Shown: positions 27,636-40,285 of the stretch, in pieces
Position numbering within the stretch: the first letter of the stretch is position 1
How the letters are laid out: each line of letters opens with the position of its first letter
DNA from: Buttiauxella selenatireducens
Lineage (GTDB): Bacteria; Pseudomonadota; Gammaproteobacteria; Enterobacterales; Enterobacteriaceae
Direction: 5' to 3'
Assembly: GCF_031432975.1 (NCBI RefSeq)
Contig: NZ_CP133838.1
Span: 2,728,001-2,792,000, forward strand
DNA: 64,000 bases
Notes under the pieces: model-generated
Told to the model about the DNA's origin: nothing
What the model saw: the letters and a program-made list of their open reading frames with translations, nothing else
Database searches by the model: none
Program-made: the position numbers and the translations under genes

Positions 27636-28199
27636 TTAACGGCTGCGTTTTGCGTGGCGTTCCCAGTTTTCGACTTTTGCCTGGTCGGATTTTTTGAGCG
27701 CCACATAGCACGCCCCGCTTCCGCCGTGATGCGGCATTGCGCTGCAAAACGCCTGCACTTCTTCAAATTCCGCCAGCCATCGGGCAACGTAGCTGCGTAC
27801 GATATTGGCGTGGGATTTATCTTCGCGCCCTTTTCCATGAACGATCAGCACATTACGCAACCCCTCTTTTTTGGCTTGCTGGATGTAAGCAAAAAGCAGC
27901 TGGCGGCATTGTTCGACGGGCTGGCGAATGAGGTTGAGGCTGGCTTCCTGCTTATATTTCCCCTGCCGCAGTTTATCCAGCACACCGATTTGCAGCCCTT
28001 CCCGCTTAAATTCAAGCGGGTTACCGAGCGGAATAATTTCCAGAAAATCGGTAGTCAGAAAGTTATCTAGCTGCACGGTATCGAGTTTCTGCACTACCTT
28101 CTCTTTCACCGGTTTCAACCACTGACTGCTGTGACAGTCTTTCAGCGGTTTGACATCCTCCATGGCATCAAGAAACAGCGATTTTTCGTCAAGGCTCAT
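27636..28199 (-). CDS. smrA: DNA endonuclease SmrA (Smr domain)
   Basis: A 187-residue protein like E. coli SmrA (YdaL). The Smr domain occupies the C-terminal half: LNLIRQPVEQCRQLLFAYI, VLIVHGKGRED and MPHHGGSGACYVALKK. SmrA has DNA-nicking activity in vitro; its cellular role is unclear. ATG 28199 is chosen because GGAGG lies 8 nt upstream. It converges on pcaR with a 2-bp gap and sits beside abgR, as in E. coli. Confidence 0.9.
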   Translation of the reverse strand: MSLDEKSLFLDAMEDVKPLKDCHSSQWLKPVKEKVVQKLDTVQLDNFLTTDFLEIIPLGNPLEFKREGLQIGVLDKLRQGKYKQEASLNLIRQPVEQCRQLLFAYIQQAKKEGLRNVLIVHGKGREDKSHANIVRSYVARWLAEFEEVQAFCSAMPHHGGSGACYVALKKSDQAKVENWERHAKRSR

Positions 28200-28266
28200 G
28201 CGCAAATCCTCCAGGCTTAATTCTGCGGTCACTATAGCCGCCGATGTGCCGTGGCTCAATGCCCGA

Positions 28267-29163
28267 TTAGCGGCACTGACGACGAAATTGATTGATTAGC
28301 GCAACAGTCAGCGGTGCGGGAGAAGCATCACGCCGCTGAATCAAATAGTAGGTAGCCTGCGGCAGCGTTTCGACCACATGGATCTGTTTTAGCGAGTGGG
28401 CAATCAATGGGTCATGGCCCAGTTCTGCGGGCAAAATACTCAAAAAATCACTTTGTGCGACCAGACTAATACAGGCAGAAAAGGTTTCACAGACCACGCT
28501 GATATTGGGCATTTCTGAGCGTTTCTGGAACATTTCTTCCAGTTGTTTGTAATAACTGCCACGGGGCGTTGGCATCGTCCAGTTGTATTGCAGCAACTCT
28601 TTTATGGAAGTGGCATTTATCCCCGGATGGCCTTCACGGGCAAAAACCGCAAACGGTTTTTCGAGTAACCGTTCAAAAGTGAACTCGTGATCGTACGGCC
28701 CCTGATAATAGGTGTTTATCGTGAAATCCAGCTCCCCCTGGCGCAACGCATTGATCATCGAAACCAGTTGCCCTTCCATGATGCGCACTTTGACTTGCGG
28801 GTGTTTTTGGTGAAACGACGTGATAACCGGCGGCATCAGGGTGCGGGAAATGCTGGCCCCCAACCCAATATTGATCTGCCCGGCTAATTGGCCCTGGCGC
28901 TGCAAAATGTCCTCTTGCGCTGCGCGTAACTCTTCGAGGATTAGCTGTGCATGCTGATAAAAACTCTCTCCGCATTCGGTCAATGCCACGCCCTGGCTGC
29001 GGCGGATAAACAGACGTGCCGATAGCCCTTCCTCTAATTCTTTAATCGATTTTGTCAGCGCGGGCTGTGACATATTTAACGCCCGACTGGCTCCGCGAAT
29101 ACTGCCATTTTGCGTTACCGCCACGAATGCACGAATCTGATGGAGCTTAACCTGGAAGGTCAC
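28267..29163 (-). CDS. abgR: LysR-family regulator AbgR
   Basis: A 298-residue LysR protein, divergent from abgABT and probably its regulator. The helix-turn-helix begins QVKLHQIRAFVAVTQNGSIR and SQPALTKSIKELEEGL; the effector domain includes GQINIGLGASISRTLMPPVI. The match to E. coli AbgR is strong and the gene order is conserved. Two identical dyads in the shared intergenic region are good operator candidates. Confidence 0.9.
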   Translation of the reverse strand: MTFQVKLHQIRAFVAVTQNGSIRGASRALNMSQPALTKSIKELEEGLSARLFIRRSQGVALTECGESFYQHAQLILEELRAAQEDILQRQGQLAGQINIGLGASISRTLMPPVITSFHQKHPQVKVRIMEGQLVSMINALRQGELDFTINTYYQGPYDHEFTFERLLEKPFAVFAREGHPGINATSIKELLQYNWTMPTPRGSYYKQLEEMFQKRSEMPNISVVCETFSACISLVAQSDFLSILPAELGHDPLIAHSLKQIHVVETLPQATYYLIQRRDASPAPLTVALINQFRRQCR

Positions 29164-29172
29164 ATCGCCTCC

Positions 29173-29295
29173 TGATAACCATTAGCTATCAACCGAAAGA
29201 TTTTGGCATCTACTGTAATTCAATCTCTTGTGCCAGGGTAATCCTACGACGGCGAAATCTAACAAAAGCCGCTGAGTGATAAGTAAAAACTATCA
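29173..29295. promoter_or_regulatory. Two TGATA-N9-TATCA dyads between abgR and abgA (candidate AbgR sites)
   Basis: TGATA (29173-29177) with TATCA (29187-29191), and TGATA (29277-29281) with TATCA (29291-29295). Both fit the LysR T-N11-A rule and have identical half-sites and spacing, 104 bp apart (about ten helical turns). One lies close to each gene. Confidence 0.6.
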
Positions 29296-29338
29296 CAGCG
29301 TGAACCCGATCACAGAAGATGCTTTTACAGGAAAGGTT

Positions 29339-30649
29339 ATGTCCACACTAGAACTGGCAGTACATGAATTAGCACCGCGCATGCAGCACTGGCGGCGTGA
29401 TTTTCACCATTTTGCAGAGTCCGGCTGGCTTGAGTTTCGTACAGCCACTCACGTCGCAGAAACGTTGCATCAGCTTGGTTATCAGTTAGCGTTGGGCCGG
29501 GATGTCGTTGATGACGCGGCGCGTATGGGCTTGCCGTCAGCGGAGGTGTTAGCGCGTGAAGAACAACGCGCGTTGGAACAAGGGGCTCTTGCCCACTGGT
29601 TGCCGCATTTTTCAGGTGGATTCACCGGGATTGTTGCCACTCTCGAGACGGGACGTCCGGGCCCGACTCTCGCTTTCCGTGTTGATATGGATGCGCTGGA
29701 TTTAGGCGAGATGCAACAGCCCGCCCATCGCCCATTTGCCGAAGGTTTTGCCTCGTGTAACGCAGGAATGATGCACGCTTGTGGGCATGACGGACACACC
29801 GCAATTGGGCTGGGTCTTGCCACCGTTCTGCAACAATTTTCCAGCCAGCTAAACGGCACCATCAAACTCATTTTCCAGCCTGCTGAAGAAGGTACACGCG
29901 GCGCGCGAGCGATGGTCGCTGCGGGTGCGCTCGATAATATCGACTATTTTACTGCCATTCATATCGGCACGGGCATCCCTTCCGGCACCGTAGTGTGTGG
30001 TAGCGATAACTTTATGGCGACCACCAAATTTGATGTGCAATTTACGGGCATCGCCGCACATGCAGGCGGTAAACCTGAAGAAGGTCGTAACGCCCTGCTC
30101 GCCGCCGCACAGACCGCGCTGGCATTACATAGCATCGCCCCGCATAGCGCGGGAGCATCCCGTGTAAACGTCGGCGTTTTACAAGCCGGAACCGGGCGCA
30201 ATGTGGTGCCCGCACAAGCCTTGCTGAAAGTGGAAACCCGTGGCGAAACCAATGTCATCAACGACTATGTGTTTGAGCGCGCCCAAGAAATTATTCGCGG
30301 TACCGCAACCATGTTTGGCATTGAAGCGGAGATTCGTTTAATGGGGGCGGCCACCAATAGCGAGCCATCGCCAGAGTGGGTGGCATTTATCCACCAGCAA
30401 GCACTTGAAGTGAATGGCGTCACGAACGTTGTCGATACCGTCAAAGGTGCCGCCGGGTCTGAAGATGCGACATTAATGATGGCGCGGGTGCAGGAGCAAG
30501 GTGGAAAAGCGTCGTATATGGTTTTCGGTACGCAATTGAGCGCCGGGCATCATAACGAGAAATTTGATTTCGATGAGAGCGTGATGGAAGTTGCCGTGTG
30601 TACTCTGGCGCGCCTCGCACTTAATTTCCCCTGGCCGCGAGGTGTGTAA
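29339..30649 (+). CDS. abgA: p-Aminobenzoyl-glutamate hydrolase subunit A
   Basis: A 436-residue M20-family metallopeptidase subunit. With AbgB it cleaves p-aminobenzoyl-glutamate, a folate breakdown product, to p-aminobenzoate and glutamate. Metal-site context is visible: CNAGMMHACGHDGHTAIGLG, KLIFQPAEEGTRGA and TQLSAGHHNEKFDFDE. ATG 29339 (MSTLELAVHELAPRMQHW) matches the E. coli start; the frame is open a further 21 codons upstream into the regulatory region. The stop overlaps the abgB start by one base. Confidence 0.92.
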   Translation: MSTLELAVHELAPRMQHWRRDFHHFAESGWLEFRTATHVAETLHQLGYQLALGRDVVDDAARMGLPSAEVLAREEQRALEQGALAHWLPHFSGGFTGIVATLETGRPGPTLAFRVDMDALDLGEMQQPAHRPFAEGFASCNAGMMHACGHDGHTAIGLGLATVLQQFSSQLNGTIKLIFQPAEEGTRGARAMVAAGALDNIDYFTAIHIGTGIPSGTVVCGSDNFMATTKFDVQFTGIAAHAGGKPEEGRNALLAAAQTALALHSIAPHSAGASRVNVGVLQAGTGRNVVPAQALLKVETRGETNVINDYVFERAQEIIRGTATMFGIEAEIRLMGAATNSEPSPEWVAFIHQQALEVNGVTNVVDTVKGAAGSEDATLMMARVQEQGGKASYMVFGTQLSAGHHNEKFDFDESVMEVAVCTLARLALNFPWPRGV

Positions 30650-32094
30650 TGAGTTCAATTTATCAGTTTGTTGATGATGTGATTGAAGCTAAACGCGACA
30701 AGTTTACCGCAATTGCTGATGATATCTGGGATCACCCGGAAACCCGTTTTGAGGAACACTGGTCAGCGGAACGCCTGGCTTGCGCCCTTGAAGCTGAAGG
30801 GTTTAGTGTTGAGCGAAACGCCGGGAATATCGAAACCGCGTTTGTGGCAAGTTTTGGCGAAGGTCTGCCGGTTATTGCGCTGCTTGGTGAATACGATGCC
30901 CTCGCTGGATTAAGTCAGTGCTCAGGGGATGCCGTCCCAAACCCACTGACGGAAGGGGCTAACGGTCACGGCTGCGGCCACAATTTGCTGGGAACTGCCG
31001 CGTTTGCTGGGGCCGTGGCCGTTAAACAGTGGCTTGAGCAATACGGTGGCAGCGGAACGGTGCGTTTTTATGGCTGCCCTGGCGAAGAAGGCGGTTCAGG
31101 CAAAACGTTTATGGTGCGCGAAGGGCTTTTTGACGATGTCGATGCCGCTGTCACCTGGCATCCTGAAGCTTACGCAGGCATGTTCAGCACCAGTTCACTG
31201 GCTAATATTCAGGTGGCTTATCGCTTCCAGGGGATTGCTGCACATGCGGCCAACTCACCGCATTTAGGGCGCAGCGCACTGGATGCGGTCACTCTGATGA
31301 CCACCGGGACGAATTTCCTTAACGAACATATTATTGAAAAAGCCCGCGTGCATTACGCTATCACCAACGCGGGCGGAATTTCGCCAAACGTGGTACAGGC
31401 GCAGGCCGAAGTGCTGTATTTGATTCGCGCGCCGGAAATGGCGCAGGCACAGCATATTTATGAACGCATCAATAAAATCGCTGAAGGCGCGGCGTTGATG
31501 ACGGAAACCTCGGTGAATGTGCGTTTTGATAAAGCCTGTTCGAATTACCTGCCGAATCGCCAGTTAGAAAACGTGATGTATCAGGCATTACAAGCGTTAG
31601 GTGTGCCGGAGTGGAGCGCGGAAGAAGTCGCGTTTGCTAAAAAAATTCGTGCCACGTTGACCGAGAACGACCTGCAAAACAGCTTAAATAATATTGCTAA
31701 CACCTCTAATGAAGAGGGAAAAGCGTTTGCTCGTCGTCACCGTGAAACCTTGCTTATCAACGAAATTGCGCCGTATGCCGCAAATGACAAAATCCTCCCG
31801 GGTTCTACCGATGTGGGCGATGTCAGCTGGAAAGTCCCGGTCGCACAATGTTTTAGCCCCTGCTTTGCAGTAGGAACACCGTTACATACCTGGCAATTGG
31901 TGAGTCAGGGGCGCACGTCTGTCGCGCACAAAGGGATGTTACATGCCGGGAAAGTGATGGCAGCCACCGCGCTGCAACTGTTCACTCAACCGCAGACGCT
32001 GGAAGCCTGTCAAAGTGAGTTGCACGCACAACTTGCTGAACGCCCTTATCAGTGTCCGATTCCAGCAGGCGTGACACCGTCACCTTTAAAATAA
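30649..32094 (+). CDS. abgB: p-Aminobenzoyl-glutamate hydrolase subunit B
   Basis: A 481-residue M20 metallopeptidase and partner of AbgA. It shows LLGEYDALAGLSQCSGD, GHGCGHNLLGTAAFAGAVA and FYGCPGEEGGSGKTFM, the metal-binding and catalytic blocks of this group, and a C-terminal segment STDVGDVSWKVPVAQC. TAATG overlap with abgA couples translation. Confidence 0.93.
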   Translation: MSSIYQFVDDVIEAKRDKFTAIADDIWDHPETRFEEHWSAERLACALEAEGFSVERNAGNIETAFVASFGEGLPVIALLGEYDALAGLSQCSGDAVPNPLTEGANGHGCGHNLLGTAAFAGAVAVKQWLEQYGGSGTVRFYGCPGEEGGSGKTFMVREGLFDDVDAAVTWHPEAYAGMFSTSSLANIQVAYRFQGIAAHAANSPHLGRSALDAVTLMTTGTNFLNEHIIEKARVHYAITNAGGISPNVVQAQAEVLYLIRAPEMAQAQHIYERINKIAEGAALMTETSVNVRFDKACSNYLPNRQLENVMYQALQALGVPEWSAEEVAFAKKIRATLTENDLQNSLNNIANTSNEEGKAFARRHRETLLINEIAPYAANDKILPGSTDVGDVSWKVPVAQCFSPCFAVGTPLHTWQLVSQGRTSVAHKGMLHAGKVMAATALQLFTQPQTLEACQSELHAQLAERPYQCPIPAGVTPSPLK

Positions 32095-32129
32095 TAAATA
32101 AACAACATAACATCGCATGAGGTCAGCCT

Positions 32130-33656
32130 ATGAGCATCTCCTCCATCCCTTCGCGTTCCGGCCCGGGCAAGTTGTACGGTCTGGTCGAAAAAATTGGCAA
32201 TAAAGTGCCCCATCCTTTTTTGCTGTTCGTCTATTTGATTGTCATTTTATCGGTGAGCACTGCCGTACTTTCGGCATTTAATGTGGGGGTACGGAACCCC
32301 GCTGACGGCAGTTTGGTTCAGGTAAAAAATCTGCTGAGTGCCGATGGTGTTCAGTGGTTTTTACCCAATGTGATTAAAAACTTCAGCGGGTTTGCACCAT
32401 TAGGGGCCATTCTGGCGCTGGTACTGGGTGCGGGGTTGGCAGAACGTGTCGGCCTGTTACCCAGCCTGATGGTGAAAATGGCATCGCATGTCAGTGCTCG
32501 TTACGCCAGTTACATGGTGTTATTTATCGCCTTCTTCAGCCACATTTCGTCCGATGCCGCGTTGGTGATCATGCCGCCGATGGGCGCACTTATTTTCCTT
32601 GCCGTGGGTCGCCACCCGATTGCCGGTTTACTGGCGGCCATCGCCGGTGTCGGTTGTGGCTTTACCGCGAACTTATTGATTGTTACCACCGATGTGCTGC
32701 TTTCGGGGATCAGTACCGAAGCCGCTCATACTATCGACCCTTTGATGCACGTTAGCGTTATTGATAACTGGTATTTTATGGCGACCTCGGTGATTGTTTT
32801 GTCGATTGTCGGTGGGTTGATTACCGACAAAATCGTCGAGCCGCGTTTGGGTGTATGGCAAGGTGAAAACAAAGAAAAACTTCAGAAATTAGATGATGTT
32901 CAACGCTTCGGTTTACGGGTGACAGGGATTGTGGCCTTGCTGTTTGTTGCGGTTATCGCCCTGCTGCTCGTCCCTGAGAACGGTTTACTGCGTGATCCGG
33001 TGAAAGGCACCATTATTCCTTCCCCGTTTATTAGCGGAATTGTGCCGCTGATTATTCTGTTCTTTTTCATCGTTTCGCTGGCTTACGGTATCGCCACCAG
33101 AAAAATACGTAAACAGGCAGATTTACCGCAGTTAATGATCGAACCGATGAAAGAGATGGCGGGTTTTATCGTGATGGTGTTCCCGCTGGCGCAATTTGTC
33201 GCGATGTTCAACTGGAGCAACATGGGTAAGTTTATGGCTGTCGGCCTGACTGATGTGTTGGAAGGCTCAGGTCTGAATGGTATCCCTGCATTTCTTGGCC
33301 TTGCGTTGCTGTCTTCGTTTTTGTGCATGTTTATCGCCAGCGGCTCGGCCATCTGGTCGATTCTGGCCCCCATTTTTGTGCCGATGTTCATGATGCTCGG
33401 TTTTCATCCGGCGTTCGCTCAGATCCTTTTCCGTGTGGCAGACTCATCCGTCATCCCACTCGCCCCGGTTTCGCCTTTTATTCCATTATTCCTGGGATTC
33501 CTGCAACGCTATAAACCCGATGCCAAATTAGGCACGTATTACTCTTTAGTATTACCTTACCCCCTGATCTTTTTGGGTGTCTGGTTGCTGCTACTGGTCG
33601 CGTGGTATCTTGTGGGCTTACCCATTGGGCCAGGGGTTTACCCACACCTGAGTTAA
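32130..33656 (+). CDS. abgT: p-Aminobenzoyl-glutamate transporter
   Basis: A 508-residue inner-membrane protein of the AbgT family, importing p-aminobenzoyl-glutamate for AbgAB. Family blocks include GNKVPHPFLLFVYLIVI, FFSHISSDAALVIMPPMGA and FIASGSAIWSILAPIFVPM. AbgT proteins of some species also export sulfonamides. It lies 35 bp after abgB in the same operon; ogt follows 12 bp later. Confidence 0.93.
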   Translation: MSISSIPSRSGPGKLYGLVEKIGNKVPHPFLLFVYLIVILSVSTAVLSAFNVGVRNPADGSLVQVKNLLSADGVQWFLPNVIKNFSGFAPLGAILALVLGAGLAERVGLLPSLMVKMASHVSARYASYMVLFIAFFSHISSDAALVIMPPMGALIFLAVGRHPIAGLLAAIAGVGCGFTANLLIVTTDVLLSGISTEAAHTIDPLMHVSVIDNWYFMATSVIVLSIVGGLITDKIVEPRLGVWQGENKEKLQKLDDVQRFGLRVTGIVALLFVAVIALLLVPENGLLRDPVKGTIIPSPFISGIVPLIILFFFIVSLAYGIATRKIRKQADLPQLMIEPMKEMAGFIVMVFPLAQFVAMFNWSNMGKFMAVGLTDVLEGSGLNGIPAFLGLALLSSFLCMFIASGSAIWSILAPIFVPMFMMLGFHPAFAQILFRVADSSVIPLAPVSPFIPLFLGFLQRYKPDAKLGTYYSLVLPYPLIFLGVWLLLLVAWYLVGLPIGPGVYPHLS

Positions 33657-33668
33657 CCGGAGCACAGA

Positions 33669-34184
33669 ATGCTGACACTGTTAGAAGACAAAATCGTTAC
33701 GCCATTAGGCCCGTTATGGATAATTTGCGACGAGCAATACCATCTGCGTGCAGTGGAATGGGAAGAACATAGCGACAGAATGGTGCAATTACTGGGTCTT
33801 CACTATGGTGTCAGCGGCTATCAGCGTTTGGCTTGTGCCAATCCTGACGGCTTGAGCGATAAGCTGCGCGACTATTTTGACGGTGATTTGGCGGTGATTG
33901 AAACCCTGCCAACCGCCACCGCAGGTACTGCGTTTCAGCGGGAAGTATGGCAAACACTGCGTACCATCCCTTGCGGCCAGGTGATGCATTACGGGCAATT
34001 AGCGGACCAGATTGGCAGGCCTGGCGCTGCCCGAGCTGTCGGCGCGGCCAATGGCTCAAACCCCGTCAGTGTGGTGGTGCCATGTCATCGCGTTATTGGG
34101 CGTAATGGCACCATGACTGGCTACGCCGGTGGTGTGGGACGAAAAGAGTGGTTATTGCGTCACGAAGGTTATTTGTTGCTTTAG
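33669..34184 (+). CDS. ogt: O6-methylguanine-DNA methyltransferase Ogt
   Basis: A 171-residue suicide repair enzyme that transfers the alkyl group from O6-alkylguanine to its active-site Cys in [14 protein letters not shown]. The helix-turn-helix region contains [20 protein letters not shown]. Ogt is the constitutive counterpart of inducible Ada. It is 12 bp downstream of abgT and upstream of fnr, as in E. coli. Confidence 0.94.
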   Translation: MLTLLEDKIVTPLGPLWIICDEQYHLRAVEWEEHSDRMVQLLGLHYGVSGYQRLACANPDGLSDKLRDYFDGDLAVIETLPTATAGTAFQREVWQTLRTIPCGQVMHYGQLADQIGRPGAARAVGAANGSNPVSVVVPCHRVIGRNGTMTGYAGGVGRKEWLLRHEGYLLL

Positions 34185-34349
34185 GTAACTGTGCGCTGAT
34201 TGTTGGGCTTTTTTCGTGTAGAAACAATCAGTAATCAAAGATAATGTCATTAATTTCAATAGGATATTTCTTTATCCCTGATCTTAATAGCCGTTATATT
34301 CTGATTGCGCTTTCATCATACTTACGTGCTCAAGAAAAAGATGTTAAAA

Positions 34350-34363
34350 TTGACTAATATCAA
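34350..34363. promoter_or_regulatory. FNR box upstream of fnr
   Basis: TTGAC-TAAT-ATCAA matches the FNR consensus TTGAT-N4-ATCAA with one difference, 20 bp before the fnr ATG. E. coli fnr has an equivalent site through which FNR represses itself. Confidence 0.85.
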
Positions 34364-34382
34364 TTACGGCCCGAGCATATCT

Positions 34383-35135
34383 ATGATCCCTGAAAAGCGA
34401 ATTATTCGACGCATTCAGTCTGGCGGTTGTGCTATCCATTGCCAGGATTGCAGCATCAGCCAATTATGCATCCCCTTCACACTCAATGAACATGAGCTTG
34501 ATCAGCTTGATAATATTATCGAGCGTAAGAAGCCTATTCAGAAGGGACAAACCCTGTTTAAGGCAGGTGATGAGCTGAAGTCGCTGTACGCTATTCGTTC
34601 AGGGACCATAAAGAGCTACACCATCACTGAACAAGGTGACGAGCAAATTACAGGCTTCCATTTAGCCGGTGATTTGGTGGGCTTTGACGCCATTGGGACA
34701 GCAACGCATCCAAGTTTCGCGCAAGCGCTTGAAACCGCAATGGTCTGCGAAATCCCATTCGAAACCCTTGATGATTTGTCCGGTAAAATGCCCAACCTGC
34801 GCCAGCAGATGATGCGTTTAATGAGCGGCGAAATTAAGGGCGATCAGGATATGATCCTGCTGCTTTCCAAAAAGAATGCAGAAGAGCGTCTGGCCGCATT
34901 CATATATAACCTTTCACGTCGCTTTGCCCAGCGCGGTTTCTCACCTCGTGAGTTCCGTCTGACCATGACGCGCGGTGACATCGGTAACTACCTGGGCCTG
35001 ACCGTTGAAACCATCAGTCGCCTGTTAGGTCGCTTCCAGAAAAGTGGCATGCTGGCAGTGAAAGGCAAGTACATTACTATCGAAAATAGCGAAATTCTTG
35101 CACAACTCGCTGGTCAATCGCGCAACGTTGCTTGA
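34383..35135 (+). CDS. fnr: Fumarate/nitrate reduction regulator FNR
   Basis: A 250-residue oxygen-sensing regulator, almost identical to E. coli FNR. The [4Fe-4S] ligands are Cys20, Cys23, Cys29 ([10 protein letters not shown]) and the later Cys in MVCEIPFE. A cAMP-receptor-type core follows, and the DNA-recognition helix contains [15 protein letters not shown]. Start [10 protein letters not shown] at 34383; an upstream open frame is ignored because it covers the FNR box. It controls the switch to anaerobic metabolism; fumA in this window is a typical target in E. coli. Confidence 0.96.
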   Translation: MIPEKRIIRRIQSGGCAIHCQDCSISQLCIPFTLNEHELDQLDNIIERKKPIQKGQTLFKAGDELKSLYAIRSGTIKSYTITEQGDEQITGFHLAGDLVGFDAIGTATHPSFAQALETAMVCEIPFETLDDLSGKMPNLRQQMMRLMSGEIKGDQDMILLLSKKNAEERLAAFIYNLSRRFAQRGFSPREFRLTMTRGDIGNYLGLTVETISRLLGRFQKSGMLAVKGKYITIENSEILAQLAGQSRNVA

Positions 35136-35271
35136 TTTCTGCTTCCCTGAGTCGGATCTCTAAATTTTCCTGATTTATTGATCCGGCAAAGGGTTATCAC
35201 CTGTTTCAATCTACACATATAGGTTAATCTTACTTAACAGACTGTGGTTAAGCAGTTGTAAGGAGACCTGT

Positions 35272-36222
35272 ATGGCAAAGTATCAAAACATGCTAGTCGC
35301 AATAGATCCCAATCAGGACGATCAACCCGCCCTGCGGCGTGCTGTTTACTTGCATCAACGGATTGGTGGCAGGATTAAAGCCTTTCTGCCTATCTATGAT
35401 TTTTCCTACGAAATGACCACCCTTCTGTCGCCAGATGAGCGCACGGCTATGCGTAAAGGCGTCATTAGCCAGCGTGCGGCCTGGATTAAAGATCAAGCCC
35501 AGTACTACATTGATTCAGGTGTCCCCATTGAAATCAAAGTGGTTTGGCATAATCGTCCGTTTGAGGCAATTATTCAGGAAGTAATAAGCGGTGGACACGA
35601 CCTGGTGCTCAAAATGACGCACCAGCACGATAAACTGGAAGCGGTCATTTTCACCCCAACCGACTGGCATTTGCTTCGTAAATGCCCAAGCCCGGTGTGG
35701 ATGGTTAACGAAAAGCCATGGCCGGAAGGTGGACGAGCGGTCGTCGCAGTAAACCTGGCGAGTGAGGAGCAGTACCACAACGCGCTCAACGAGAAGTTGG
35801 TTAAAGAGACGATTCGTCTCGCCGAAGATGTTAACCACACTGAAGTTCACCTCGTGGGTGCCTACCCGATAACCCCAATTAATATTGCCATCGAACTTCC
35901 CGATTTTGACCCGAGTGTTTATAACGATGCCATCCGCGGCCAGCATTTAGTCGCGATGAAAGCGTTGCGTCAGAAATTTGGTATCGATGAGAAAATGACT
36001 CACGTCGAGAAAGGACTACCGGAAGAAGTGATCCCCGACCTGGCTGAGCATCTGCAAGCAGGTATCGTGGTTCTTGGTACGGTGGGACGCACCGGACTAT
36101 CCGCTGCTTTCCTCGGCAATACCGCTGAGCAAGTTATTGACCATTTGCGCTGTGATTTGTTGGTCATCAAACCTGATGAGTACCAAACTCCAGTTGAAAT
36201 GGATGACGATGAAGACGATTAA
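35272..36222 (+). CDS. uspE: Universal stress protein E
   Basis: A 316-residue protein with two Usp domains in tandem. The N-terminal one begins [20 protein letters not shown]; the C-terminal one ends in [20 protein letters not shown], the nucleotide-binding type motif. UspE helps in survival under DNA damage and oxidative stress and in cell aggregation and motility in E. coli. It follows fnr by 136 bp on the same strand, as in E. coli, and ends at a strong terminator. Confidence 0.94.
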   Translation: MAKYQNMLVAIDPNQDDQPALRRAVYLHQRIGGRIKAFLPIYDFSYEMTTLLSPDERTAMRKGVISQRAAWIKDQAQYYIDSGVPIEIKVVWHNRPFEAIIQEVISGGHDLVLKMTHQHDKLEAVIFTPTDWHLLRKCPSPVWMVNEKPWPEGGRAVVAVNLASEEQYHNALNEKLVKETIRLAEDVNHTEVHLVGAYPITPINIAIELPDFDPSVYNDAIRGQHLVAMKALRQKFGIDEKMTHVEKGLPEEVIPDLAEHLQAGIVVLGTVGRTGLSAAFLGNTAEQVIDHLRCDLLVIKPDEYQTPVEMDDDEDD

Positions 36223-36240
36223 CGTTCTAATTTGATAAAG

Positions 36241-36276
36241 AAAAGGCCGCCCATGCAGAACATGAGCGGCCTTTTT
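36241..36276 (+). terminator. Rho-independent terminator after uspE
   Basis: AAAAGGCCGC (36241-36250) pairs with GCGGCCTTTT (36266-36275) over a 15-nt loop. Confidence 0.85.
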
Positions 36277-36357
36277 ATTTACCTGGGTGCTTAATCTCAT
36301 ACATAACACTAACGTGGCGGGGAAAATCCCCCGCCACTGACCTACTTAACCTCGTAC

Positions 36358-36507
36358 TTACGACCTCATACAGGCTAACGATGCCGCCACCTCGATGCCT
36401 CCTTTTCGGTAATGGAGTTCACACAGTGAATCCTTTACCAGAAAAATAATCATGAGGATTGTCAGACAGATAACGATCAAACTGAACAGCCTGTTTTTCG
36501 ACGACAT
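36358..36507 (-). CDS. hok: Hok/Gef-family toxic membrane peptide
   Basis: A 49-residue peptide (MSSKNRLFSLIVICLTILMI, then IFLVKDSLCELHYRKGGIE and VAASLACMRS). It has the Hok plan: short basic N-terminus, one membrane helix with ICLTIL, then the LCELxxRxGxxEVAA periplasmic tail. Hok peptides depolarise the inner membrane. A perfect AGGAGG lies 5 nt before the ATG. mok- and sok-like elements overlap and precede it. A GC-rich hairpin (36314-36337) after the stop may be the mRNA 3' end. The closest E. coli relatives are HokB/HokC; I cannot assign the letter. It lies between uspE and pntB. Confidence 0.88.
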   Translation of the reverse strand: MSSKNRLFSLIVICLTILMIIFLVKDSLCELHYRKGGIEVAASLACMRS

Positions 36508-36674
36508 CTTCGCCTCCTGCGTTGCAAACACAAAATTAAGAGGCTACTATCATGGTGTCTATGCATGAGAGGGCCTCGGGTTGGTTTAACTAACTCGGGG
36601 CTTTTTTCTGTCTGCTTTTCACCATACGGGTCGAAGCATTCAGCTTCAGCACCCGCCGATATTTTACTCACCAC
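36477..36674 (-). CDS. mok: Mok-like leader frame overlapping hok
   Basis: A 65-codon GTG-started frame overlaps the hok start in another frame, and the Sok RNA is complementary to its middle. In hok/sok systems hok translation is coupled to a mok frame of about 70 codons laid out in just this way, and Sok acts by blocking mok. The product (ending RRRRRCRRKTGCSV) has no function of its own that I can see. The exact start is uncertain. Confidence 0.55.
   Translation of the reverse strand: MVSKISAGAEAECFDPYGEKQTEKSPELVKPTRGPLMHRHHDSSLLILCLQRRRRRCRRKTGCSV
36522..36550 (+). promoter_or_regulatory. Promoter of the Sok antisense RNA
   Basis: TTGCAA (36522-36527), 17-bp spacer, TACTAT (36545-36550). 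It fires opposite to hok and would start RNA near 36557. Confidence 0.75.
36557..36607 (+). ncRNA. sok: Sok antisense RNA (antitoxin)
   Basis: About 50 nt from the predicted start to a terminator whose 10-bp stem (36573-36582 with 36592-36601) is followed by six T residues. It is fully complementary to the hok/mok leader just upstream of hok. Size, position and terminator match Sok RNAs, which prevent mok/hok translation. The start is predicted, not mapped. Confidence 0.75.
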
Positions 36675-36755
36675 CCAGCGACTTATCTATTAAATTATTC
36701 CATAGATTCAGATGGTTGAATGTAATGTTGCATTCATTCCTGTGATGGACAGGCG

Positions 36756-36784
36756 AAAAAAAACCGCCTGTTAAGGCGGTTTTG
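36756..36784 (-). terminator. Rho-independent terminator of pntAB
   Basis: AACCGCC (36762-36768) pairs with GGCGGTT (36775-36781), with an A-run on the + strand that becomes a T-run when read on the minus strand. Confidence 0.88.
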
Positions 36785-36800
36785 GAATACCACTCGCAAA

Positions 36801-38192
<1,392 letters not shown>

Positions 38193-38199
38193 TTACCCC

Positions 38200-40285
<2,086 letters not shown>

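Noticed and set aside
34305-34382. Upstream extension of fnr
   Set aside because: It would cover the FNR box; FNR homology starts exactly at MIPEKR.
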